NCBI GenBank assembly: GCA_016873735.1
Contig: VGWD01000019.1
Location: forward strand, 1 to 42,268
DNA: 42,268 bases
Source of the DNA: Ignavibacteria bacterium
Lineage (GTDB): Bacteria; Bacteroidota; Ignavibacteria; Kapaibacteriales; UBA961
Direction of reading: 5' to 3'
Shown here one piece after another: positions 34,842 through 42,268 of the stretch. The translations under genes were made by a program, and so were the position numbers. The first letter of the stretch is position 1. Each line of letters opens with the position of its first letter. The notes beneath the pieces are model-generated. The model had not been told where the DNA came from. It saw only the letters and a list, made by a program, of their open reading frames with translations, and did not search any database.

Positions 34842-37800
34842 ATGAAACATATACTACACACCATACTCTTCTTTATTTACTTTGGCTTGCAATCATTCCG
34901 AATGCAAGCTCAGATTGATCAAGTCATAGGAATAACTGATGATAAATTTTCGGTCATGCGTGATCATTATTATAAACAAAACCCTAAATATTCCGAGAAA
35001 AGTTATGGTTCACAATCGGAATATCTTCGTCTAGAACATACAGACAAGAATTATACGCACTTTAAAAGATGGGAACATTTTTGGTCCAATAGACTTATGC
35101 CTGATGGAACATTTCCACCCAGCATGATGGTCCTAAATGCAATAACTCAAAAACTTGAACAAAGAGCTACTCTAAAAAATGAAACAAAGCTCGGAGCTGA
35201 TCCTCAATGGACTCTCATTGGGCCTGTACAAATCCCCAAAAATGGTGGTAATGGCAGAATCAACTGCATTACTATGCATCCTAATCTCACAAATTTGCTT
35301 TGGGCAGGTAGCGCTGCTGGAGGAGCATGGAAAAGCACAGATTTTGGCCAAACATGGGTAACTACATGTGACGATTTGTTTTCAATGGGCGTATCGGATA
35401 TAGCAATGCCTTGGAATAATCCCAATATCGTCTATTTAGCAACCGGGGATGATGATTTTGGATGTACATATACAATAGGTGTCATGAAATCAACAGATGG
35501 TGGCATTACATGGAATCAAACAGGTCTTTCTTATCAGACATCTTCAAGACAACAGATTAATAGATTACTTACACATCCGACTATTGCCGGAAAATTATAT
35601 GCAGCCACCAGTCAAGGTTTATTTGTTACAACCGATGCTGGTACAACATGGCAAAAAAAATCCACGATTAATTTCCGCGATCTTGAAAGTCGTCCTGGAT
35701 CTGACATTATGATTGGATGTGAAGGAAGAGATATTCATAGAAGCACCGATGGAGGAAATACATGGACAAAAATCACAACGTCCATACCAACTACTGTCGG
35801 TAGAATTTCAATAGCAATCAGTCCTGCAAATCCGGATTATATGTATGCATTATGTTCTGATAATGCCAAAGGATATGGTTTTGGAGGATTATACCGTTCA
35901 TCAGACGGTGGGAAAACATGGGTTTCCAGATCCACAACTCCGAATATACTCTCGCACTCAGTTGATGGATTACAAGCGGGTGGACAGGGTTGGTATGACC
36001 TAACAATAGCTTGCTCGTATAAACAACCAAATCATATCATTATAGGCGGAGTAAATATATGGCGTTCGACCGATGGCGGAGCGAATTGGACAATAAGCGC
36101 ACATTGGTATGGCGATAGGGGCACGCCTTATGTTCATGCCGATATACATGATCTAGAATATTTACCGAATTCTGACAAAGTTATCATCGCTGGTACAGAT
36201 GGAGGTGTTTCAGCCTCATCTGATAATGGATTGAATTGGGTTGACAATAGCGATGGACTTGCAATAACTCAATATTATCATGTAGCAACTTCACAAAGCT
36301 TATCACCAAGTTATGTAGGTGGTGCACAAGATAATGGAACAACCAGATATGCCTCTAATGCTTGGACTCAAGTTTTGAATGGGGATGGCATGAAATGTTT
36401 GATTCATCCAACCAATGCCCAAATTGTTTTTGGTGCCATACAAAATGGATATATCAATCGATCTACAGACGGAGGAAAGAATTTTGAAGCAAGCCTAAAC
36501 CCTGATATTGCAAAGGAAAATGGAAGATGGGTTACACCTTATGTATTTGATCCTGTTACTCCTTCAATAATGTATGCAGGGTTCAGGAATATATGGAAAT
36601 CAACAAATACTGGTCAATCTGGTACATGGAAAAGGATATCGGATTTTCCAAATACTGCTTCATCAGTTAAAATTATTTCTGTTTCTCCGGTCAATCCTAA
36701 TATCATTATTGCAATGAATGATCAAGTTGTTTACGAATCGGTTGATGGTGGTGAAACATGGTCTGCTAAAACAATGCCTTCCCCTTTATCGCCTAATAAT
36801 ATTACATCATGGGCGTTCAGTCACGATAATGAAAGTACTGCATGGGTAACTATCGATGATTTCGGAAATACCAGAGTGTATAAAACAATAAATGGTGGAA
36901 AGAATTGGAGTGACATTTCAGGAAATCTTCCTAAAATACCAACGAATGTCGTCATTCATGAAAAGGGTTCCCCTGAACGGATATATGTCGGAACAGATAT
37001 TGGAATTTACTATAGAGATACTACATCTAATGGTTGGATTGATTATAGTGAGGGACTTCCAAATACAATTGTGAGTGAATTACAAATCAATTATCCTGCA
37101 AAAACTCTCATTGCAGGGACATATGGAAGAGGTTTGTGGAAAGGTAACTTGGTTGGCTGTACAGGATTTACTGCAACTGCTTCTGCTGTCGGTCAGCTAA
37201 CTTTTTGTGCCGGCGATAGTGTTGAATTGAAAGTTAATGAGGTATATGCAGATTATCGTTGGTCAAACGGTTCAACAACAAAATCAATTTTTGTAAAACA
37301 ATCCGGATCATATACAGCTACTGTTACAGACGAGAATGGTTGTACATCCACCACAAGCCCAATAACAGTCACTACAAATCCCAAGCCAACGCCTCGAATC
37401 ACAACCACAAAAGGATCTCTTTGTGAGAATGATACAGTCGTGTTGGATGCAGGCGTATTTTCTGGTTATAAATGGTCAAATGGCGATACATCAAGAAGTA
37501 TAGTAGTATCACAACCAGGTGATTATACTGTTACTGTTGTTGGAAGTAATGGCTGTGTTGCTACTTCTTCGGTATACTCCGTAAAAAAAGGGGAAATCCC
37601 ACAGAAACCTTCGGTGATTCGCTTGACCGATACATTGCAGTCTTCCTTAATTGGTAGTTTTTATGAGTGGTATGAGAATGATGTGAAAATTCCGGGTGCA
37701 ATACAAAGAAGATATCTCCCAAAAGCTTCGAGCATCGGAAATCGATTTAAAGTCAAAATATCAAATGCAAGCCTGTGTAGTAATATTTCTGATGATTTCT

Positions 37801-38081
37801 TGTATTCACCCCTATCGGTTGAAGAAGATCTTTCTTCTGCTCTGAAGATTTATCCAAATCCTGCTCAACAAACACTGTATTTCGAATTTCCATCCACTTC
37901 ATTTGCAGCATCGATTTCAATTATTGATTTGCAAGGTAAGACAGTACTTTCTTCACGTATTGAATGTACCAAAGGATTGGTGTATGATAAAATTCGAATT
38001 GCCGATATAGTATCAGGCAGATATACTCTTAGAATTGAACAAGATAATCGCTCTTATATCATTTCTTTTGTAAAACAATAG
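34842..38081 (+). CDS. Secreted Asp-box beta-propeller protein with Ig-like repeats and T9SS sorting domain (paralogue 1)
   Basis: 1079 residues. The signal peptide (2-22) opens at the ATG 34842; upstream codons add nothing plausible. A short conserved N-terminal region has F-K-R-W-E-x-F-W ... P-D-G-x-F-P. A large propeller follows, with about ten Asp-boxes (S/T-x-D-x-G-x-T-W, e.g. STDGGITWNQ, STDGGNTWTK, SVDGGETWSA), as in sortilin/Vps10 and GH74-like folds. Two Ig-like modules come next (Y-R-W-S-N-G-S-T-T-K-S-I and Y-K-W-S-N-G-D-T-S-R-S-I), and the type A T9SS domain ends it (IYPNPAQQTLYF ... SGRYTLRI). It is exported to the cell surface. No catalytic residues can be assigned, so enzyme activity is not claimed. 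The paralogue follows after 9 bases. Confidence 0.88.
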   Translation: MKHILHTILFFIYFGLQSFRMQAQIDQVIGITDDKFSVMRDHYYKQNPKYSEKSYGSQSEYLRLEHTDKNYTHFKRWEHFWSNRLMPDGTFPPSMMVLNAITQKLEQRATLKNETKLGADPQWTLIGPVQIPKNGGNGRINCITMHPNLTNLLWAGSAAGGAWKSTDFGQTWVTTCDDLFSMGVSDIAMPWNNPNIVYLATGDDDFGCTYTIGVMKSTDGGITWNQTGLSYQTSSRQQINRLLTHPTIAGKLYAATSQGLFVTTDAGTTWQKKSTINFRDLESRPGSDIMIGCEGRDIHRSTDGGNTWTKITTSIPTTVGRISIAISPANPDYMYALCSDNAKGYGFGGLYRSSDGGKTWVSRSTTPNILSHSVDGLQAGGQGWYDLTIACSYKQPNHIIIGGVNIWRSTDGGANWTISAHWYGDRGTPYVHADIHDLEYLPNSDKVIIAGTDGGVSASSDNGLNWVDNSDGLAITQYYHVATSQSLSPSYVGGAQDNGTTRYASNAWTQVLNGDGMKCLIHPTNAQIVFGAIQNGYINRSTDGGKNFEASLNPDIAKENGRWVTPYVFDPVTPSIMYAGFRNIWKSTNTGQSGTWKRISDFPNTASSVKIISVSPVNPNIIIAMNDQVVYESVDGGETWSAKTMPSPLSPNNITSWAFSHDNESTAWVTIDDFGNTRVYKTINGGKNWSDISGNLPKIPTNVVIHEKGSPERIYVGTDIGIYYRDTTSNGWIDYSEGLPNTIVSELQINYPAKTLIAGTYGRGLWKGNLVGCTGFTATASAVGQLTFCAGDSVELKVNEVYADYRWSNGSTTKSIFVKQSGSYTATVTDENGCTSTTSPITVTTNPKPTPRITTTKGSLCENDTVVLDAGVFSGYKWSNGDTSRSIVVSQPGDYTVTVVGSNGCVATSSVYSVKKGEIPQKPSVIRLTDTLQSSLIGSFYEWYENDVKIPGAIQRRYLPKASSIGNRFKVKISNASLCSNISDDFLYSPLSVEEDLSSALKIYPNPAQQTLYFEFPSTSFAASISIIDLQGKTVLSSRIECTKGLVYDKIRIADIVSGRYTLRIEQDNRSYIISFVKQ

Positions 38082-38090
38082 TTACCATAT

Positions 38091-41000
38091 ATGCATATTT
38101 TCTCTTTGTTCATATTTGCAATCTTTATCAGTGTGCCCACGCATGCCGAAAAAGATTCAAAGTTCAGGTTTGATGGAAAAGAAACGCCGAATTTCTTTGA
38201 CATACAGCGATCTTTTTTAGAAGAATATTCAAAGCGTACCTCAAAGCTTGAAGAATCATTGGATAATGAATCCAATGGGGAAGGTATGCTCTTTCATTTT
38301 AAGCGCTGGGAATGGTTTTGGAGACAAAGAGTGTTGCCTGATGGTGAGTTCCCACAACCAATGATTTTACAGGATATTTATCAAAAAGAACTAAGAAGGT
38401 CGAATCTTGTAAAAGGTGAGAACAAACTTTTCTTGAAACCCAATTGGAAAAATCTTGGTCCTACCAATATACCTCGAGGAGGCGGAGCGGGAAGAGTCAA
38501 TGGTATTCATGTACCGGTCGGCCAAACCAACATTATTTGGGCAGCTGCTGCCGGCGGTGGAGCATGGAAATCTACGAATGGTGGAAAAACATGGCAAACA
38601 ACAACAGATAAGTTAGGTACATTGGGTGTTACGGATATTACTACTGATCCCAAGAATCCCAACATAGTGTATTTGGCTACCGGAGATGCCTTTGGAGCCG
38701 ATACATATTATGGTGCCGCTCCATTTAGTATAGGTCTAATTAAAAGCACGGATGGCGGAATCACTTGGACCCAAACCGGTCTCAATTATCAACAAAAAGA
38801 TACTCGTGCACTATCTCGCGTGATTGTTCATCCAACAAATACCTCAATCATCATTGTCGGCGGAGATAATGGGATTCATAGGTCTACGGATGGTGGTGTA
38901 ACGTTCGCAAATCGTTTTGTCGGTGATGTGAAAGACATGGAAATCAAACCCGATGATCCTTCTGTGTTATATGCTACCAGTGGCTCAAAGATTTATGTCT
39001 CAAGAGATGCAGGTGATAAGTGGACTGAGTTAAAATCTAATATCCCTTCTACAATCGGGAGAATTGCAATTGCAGTCACACCGGCTGATCCCGAAGCAAT
39101 TTATGCCGTTACCGCAAGAAGAGGGTCATGGGATTTCGGAGGATTTTACCGCACTTATGATGGGGGAGCGAATTGGGAAACAGGTGCTACCACACCAAAT
39201 ATCATTGGAAGAAATCTTCAAGGAACAGATACTGAAAATCAACAAGGTTGGTATGATCTCTGCATAGCAGTTTCCCCTGATAATCCTGATTTGATATTTG
39301 TTGGTGGAATAAATATTTGGCGTTCAACCAATGGCGGAAGTGCATGGGCAATCAATACATATTGGGTACAGAATCAAGGAAAGCCCTATGTTCATGCCGA
39401 TATTCATGATCTTGATTTCATCAATGGATCAACAGTCATTACAGGAACAGATGGTGGAGTTTCAATATCAACAAACCGTGGAACAGCTTGGACTGATATA
39501 AGCGATGGTTTGGAAATTACGCAATACTATAGAATGAGTATTTCTCAACAAAGACCGGATGTGATTATTGGTGGTGCACAAGATAATGGCACAAGTTTTC
39601 GTTCCGGTTTGGATGACTGGGCTCAGGTTTGGGGTGGCGATGGTATGGACAATGCCATAGATCCGGTGAATGATAAGTATATGTTCGTTTCTTCGCAAAA
39701 TGGAAATTTCGGAAGATCTACCAATGGCGGATCTTCATTTAGTTCAAGTATCAATTCAGCCATTACATCAGAAGAAGGTGAGTGGGTGACTCCAATCGAG
39801 TTTGCACCTAATTCTAAGATTGCCTCTGCATCCATTGCTTATGCGGGATATCGTGATGTTTGGAAAACAGATTCATTGGGTTTTTGGGACAAAACTTCTA
39901 CTTTTCCCAATAGACAATCACGTATTATGCTTTTAGCACATGCACCATCCAGACCTGGAACTCTGATTGCTTCAAATTTCAATGCTTCTTATATAACATA
40001 TGATGAAGGAAAAACATGGAGACCAATTACATTCCCTAATGGCATAGCATCTTCTATCATTACATCATTTGAATTTCATCCTAACAATGATAGTATATTC
40101 TGGATATCAATTTCAGGTTTCGGAAATAGGAAGGTCTTTCAAACTAATAATGCCGGTCTCACGGGAAATTGGTCAGATATTTCCGGAGGGATGCCTCCTA
40201 TTCCTGTAAATTGTCTGCGATATCAACCAAATTCTCCTGATAGACTATATGCAGGAACTGATTTAGGTGTGTATTATCGAGATAATGGTACAAGAGTATG
40301 GATACCATATAATGATGGATTACCCAATACTGTTGTAACTGACATTGATATACTAAAATCTGCAAAGAAACTAAGAATCTCAACGTATGGTAGAGGAACT
40401 TGGGAAGCAGATATGGTGAATTGCCCCGAATTGTCTTGTGCAGTTGATATTAAAGGAGATGTAACCTTCTGTTCCGGAGACAGTGTAATATTCAAAGCAC
40501 AAGATGGCTTTGCCTCTTATGTTTGGAGCAATGGAGCAACCACGCAATCCATCATCGTGAAGGAATCTGGAAATTACAGCATAACAGTTTATGATGCGAA
40601 TGGTTGCCCTTCAGGATTTGGCCCTATTGCTATTACCGTCAATCAAAGAAGAATTCCAAATATATCATCAAACAAAAAGGTATTCACCATTTGTAATAAT
40701 ACACCCATAACACTTGATGCAGGATCCAATTATGATAGATACAAATGGTCTACAGGTGATACTACACGGACTATATTAGTTGATAAGCCCGGTATCATAT
40801 CTGTTCTAACTACCAATAAACTTGGTTGTATTGATGGTGATACTGTAACTATTCTTCAAGGAAGCAATCCTGAAAAGCCCTTCATTACCAAGAGTAATGA
40901 TACGTTATTCTCAAGTCCTGCTCATTCATATCAATGGATGCTGGCAGATAAAGATATAGCAGGAGCAACATCTCGATTCTATGTTTTGCCTCGTTTTGCC

Positions 41001-41351
41001 AATACAAGGGATTATATGGTGAAAGCTATCTCCGAACAAGGATGTTCTACAAATTCGGATGCTATAACAGTGACCACCATTGAAGGAGGAGAATCCTCGT
41101 CATATTTCTCACTGTATCCAAATCCAGCTACACAAAGCGTCTTTATATCAGTGCCTTCATATATATCAGATGCAAATATTAACTATGAGATTATTGATAT
41201 CAAGGGTATAATGATCAAAAAAGGAATATTGCTGATACACGGCAACTCTAGTTTTGAAATTGGTTTGAGCGATATTCCCAAAGGTCAATATTGGGTGCAG
41301 ATTTACCCCCGTAAATTAAAGCCCCTTTCATTACCATTGATCATTCAATAA
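38091..41351 (+). CDS. Secreted Asp-box beta-propeller protein with Ig-like repeats and T9SS sorting domain (paralogue 2)
   Basis: 1086 residues, same architecture as its neighbour: signal peptide (MHIFSLFIFAIFISVPTHA), FKRWEWFWRQRVLPDGEFP, W-K-N-L-G-P-T-N-I-P-R-G-G-G-A-G-R-V-N, about nine Asp-boxes (STNGGKTWQT, STDGGITWTQ, TYDGGANWET), two Ig-like modules (Y-V-W-S-N-G-A-T-T-Q-S-I; Y-K-W-S-T-G-D-T-T-R-T-I), and the C-terminal T9SS signal (LYPNPATQSVFI ... KGQYWVQI). The blocks PYVHADIHDL and GGAQDNGT are shared word for word with paralogue 1, which shows tandem duplication. The overall identity is moderate by eye, so the duplication is old. A strong terminator follows. Function unknown; adhesion, polysaccharide binding or hydrolysis are all possible. 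Confidence 0.88.
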   Translation: MHIFSLFIFAIFISVPTHAEKDSKFRFDGKETPNFFDIQRSFLEEYSKRTSKLEESLDNESNGEGMLFHFKRWEWFWRQRVLPDGEFPQPMILQDIYQKELRRSNLVKGENKLFLKPNWKNLGPTNIPRGGGAGRVNGIHVPVGQTNIIWAAAAGGGAWKSTNGGKTWQTTTDKLGTLGVTDITTDPKNPNIVYLATGDAFGADTYYGAAPFSIGLIKSTDGGITWTQTGLNYQQKDTRALSRVIVHPTNTSIIIVGGDNGIHRSTDGGVTFANRFVGDVKDMEIKPDDPSVLYATSGSKIYVSRDAGDKWTELKSNIPSTIGRIAIAVTPADPEAIYAVTARRGSWDFGGFYRTYDGGANWETGATTPNIIGRNLQGTDTENQQGWYDLCIAVSPDNPDLIFVGGINIWRSTNGGSAWAINTYWVQNQGKPYVHADIHDLDFINGSTVITGTDGGVSISTNRGTAWTDISDGLEITQYYRMSISQQRPDVIIGGAQDNGTSFRSGLDDWAQVWGGDGMDNAIDPVNDKYMFVSSQNGNFGRSTNGGSSFSSSINSAITSEEGEWVTPIEFAPNSKIASASIAYAGYRDVWKTDSLGFWDKTSTFPNRQSRIMLLAHAPSRPGTLIASNFNASYITYDEGKTWRPITFPNGIASSIITSFEFHPNNDSIFWISISGFGNRKVFQTNNAGLTGNWSDISGGMPPIPVNCLRYQPNSPDRLYAGTDLGVYYRDNGTRVWIPYNDGLPNTVVTDIDILKSAKKLRISTYGRGTWEADMVNCPELSCAVDIKGDVTFCSGDSVIFKAQDGFASYVWSNGATTQSIIVKESGNYSITVYDANGCPSGFGPIAITVNQRRIPNISSNKKVFTICNNTPITLDAGSNYDRYKWSTGDTTRTILVDKPGIISVLTTNKLGCIDGDTVTILQGSNPEKPFITKSNDTLFSSPAHSYQWMLADKDIAGATSRFYVLPRFANTRDYMVKAISEQGCSTNSDAITVTTIEGGESSSYFSLYPNPATQSVFISVPSYISDANINYEIIDIKGIMIKKGILLIHGNSSFEIGLSDIPKGQYWVQIYPRKLKPLSLPLIIQ

Positions 41352-41372
41352 GCATATTATAAGCACACCCTT

Positions 41373-41410
41373 AGCTCTGTATTGAAAACCTTTAATACAG
41401 AGCTTTTTTT
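41373..41410 (+). terminator. Strong intrinsic terminator after the propeller genes
   Basis: AGCTCTGTATT (41373-41383) and AATACAGAGCT (41394-41404) form a perfect 11-bp stem around a 10-base loop, and the T-run reaches 41410. On the - strand it is followed by AAGGGTG, so it serves the + strand only. Confidence 0.9.
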
Positions 41411-41411
41411 A

Positions 41412-41441
41412 TTGAAGTTGTACTGACATTTCTGTATTTTG
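41412..41441 (+). promoter_or_regulatory. Candidate promoter of the acyl-CoA carboxylase gene
   Basis: TTG at 41412-41414, a 20-base spacer, then TATTTTG at 41435-41441, one base shorter than TAnnTTTG. The predicted start near 41448 gives a leader of about 42 bases. Confidence 0.35.
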
Positions 41442-41489
41442 TTACTTGAAATACGCTTAATTACGCCATTCCAAATAACTCCATAGATT

Positions 41490-42268
41490 ATGTCTACACA
41501 GATTGGTAGCCCATTGTTGAATACACAGCAATCTCTAGCAAATTTGACATTCCATCATAATTTGCTTGAGCAATTGGCAACAATGACCGCAACCGTTCAT
41601 TTGGGTGGGGGCGAAAAAGCCATTCAAAAGCATAAGTCCAAGAAAAAATTAACGGCTCGTGAACGCATACAACTGTTGATTGATGAGTATTCAACTTTTG
41701 AAGAAATAGGGACTTTCGCTGCTCATGACATGTATGCCGAACAAGGTGGATGTCCTTCTGCCGGTGTTATAACTGGTATCGGTAAGATTCATGGCCGCGA
41801 ATGCATGATTGTTGCAAATGATGCCACAGTGAAAGCAGGTGCATGGTTTCCAATGACTGCTAAAAAAAATATGCGTGCCCAGGAAATATCCATCGAAAAT
41901 CATTTACCCATCATTTACCTAGTTGATAGTGCAGGTGTTTTTTTGCCAATGCAGGATCAGATCTTTCCAGACAAAGAACATTTTGGAAGACAATTTCGCA
42001 ACAATGCAGTAATGAGTGCATTAGGTATACCTCAGATTGCGGCAATCATGGGTCCTTGCGTAGCAGGTGGAGCATATCTACCCATCATGTGTGATGAAGC
42101 AATAATTGTCGAAGGATCAGGTAGTCTGTTTTTAGCCGGCCCTGCTCTTGTAGAAGCAGCTATTGGAGAAAAGATTGACATTGAATCATTAGGTGGTGCT
42201 GCAATGCATACCACGATAAGTGGCAATACAGATTATCGTGTTCAAACTGATGAAGAAGCTATAACATT
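41490..42268 (+). CDS. Acyl-CoA carboxylase carboxyltransferase (beta) subunit, 3' truncated
   Basis: The first 259 codons are in the window and the frame stays open to the end. Motifs of biotin-dependent carboxyltransferases are seen: K-K-L-T-A-R-E-R-I-Q-L-L-I-D near residue 55, then G-C-P-S-A-G-V-I-T-G-I-G, N-D-A-T-V-K-A-G-A, V-D-S-A-G-V-F-L-P-M-Q-D, F-P-D-K-E-H-F-G-R, and MGPCVAGGAYLPIMCDEA. The F-P-D-x-x-H-F-G-R motif is typical of the methylcrotonyl-/broad acyl-CoA carboxylase group rather than of AccD. It transfers CO2 from biotin to an acyl-CoA; the substrate chain length cannot be told from this part. BirA at 14070 would biotinylate its partner subunit. Confidence 0.92.
   Translation, partial: MSTQIGSPLLNTQQSLANLTFHHNLLEQLATMTATVHLGGGEKAIQKHKSKKKLTARERIQLLIDEYSTFEEIGTFAAHDMYAEQGGCPSAGVITGIGKIHGRECMIVANDATVKAGAWFPMTAKKNMRAQEISIENHLPIIYLVDSAGVFLPMQDQIFPDKEHFGRQFRNNAVMSALGIPQIAAIMGPCVAGGAYLPIMCDEAIIVEGSGSLFLAGPALVEAAIGEKIDIESLGGAAMHTTISGNTDYRVQTDEEAIT

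Noticed and set aside
34842-41351. Annotating the propeller proteins as glycosyl hydrolases or sialidases
   Set aside because: Asp-boxes are structural and do not prove catalysis. No catalytic pair could be assigned.
1-42268. Search for CRISPR arrays, tRNA genes, IS ends, phage or defence genes
   Set aside because: No regularly spaced repeats, cloverleaf sequence, transposase, integrase or defence motif was recognised in any gap or frame.

Overview
The window comes from an AT-rich member of the Bacteroidota/Chlorobiota (FCB) group. Three signs support this. Secreted proteins end in Por/type IX secretion (T9SS) sorting domains (YPNPA boxes). Several genes are preceded by the TTG-N18/19-TAnnTTTG promoter type of this phylum. 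The ExbB-ExbD-ExbD-TonB block is also typical of the group. GGAG-like Shine-Dalgarno sites occur before some starts (exbD1, exbD2, HU, pyrB), which is less usual for Bacteroidetes proper, so a basal lineage such as Kapabacteria or Ignavibacteria is possible. That placement is inference. No rRNA, tRNA, CRISPR array, IS element or prophage gene was recognised, and the window reads as ordinary chromosome. No intergenic gap exceeds about 175 bases.

Region by region (+ strand unless noted). 1-1.46 kb: 3' part of a secreted Ig-like protein. 1.47-7.24 kb: pgsA-like, ftsY, carB, prmC, tightly packed. 7.4-14.8 kb: energised-envelope cluster exbB, exbD, exbD, tonB, a terminator, a 2-TM small protein, a PstS-like lipoprotein, a periplasmic TPR protein carrying a TonB C-terminal domain, a second TPR protein and birA. 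14.9-20.1 kb: SUF Fe-S assembly operon (Rrf2 regulator, sufB, sufC, sufD, sufS) with a candidate operator. 20.3-24.1 kb: rho, a GT2 glycosyltransferase, a 4-Cys membrane protein and an RluA pseudouridine synthase. 24.1-27.1 kb: pyrE (-), divergent from a PgsA-PgpA fusion gene, then HU and pyrB. 27.1-31.9 kb (- strand): a CASTOR/POLLUX-like RCK channel protein, a putative anti-sigma factor, an ECF sigma factor and an aldehyde dehydrogenase. 32.06-34.8 kb: LOG-family protein and APC permease. 34.8-41.35 kb: two tandem paralogous Asp-box beta-propeller proteins exported by T9SS, closed by a strong terminator. 41.49 kb to the end: 5' part of an acyl-CoA carboxylase carboxyltransferase.

Most genes are housekeeping: phospholipid head-group synthesis, SRP receptor, pyrimidine synthesis (carB, pyrE and pyrB, all separate), Fe-S assembly and transcription termination. 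The less ordinary parts are the PgsA-PgpA fusion; the TPR-TonB_C protein, separated from the anchored TonB by an intrinsic terminator; the inverted repeat over the SUF promoter; the C-rich, G-poor leader of rho; and the tandem propeller proteins. I did not find a clearly new multi-gene defence or mobile system. The best candidate for an under-described system is the 7.4-14.1 kb envelope cluster.
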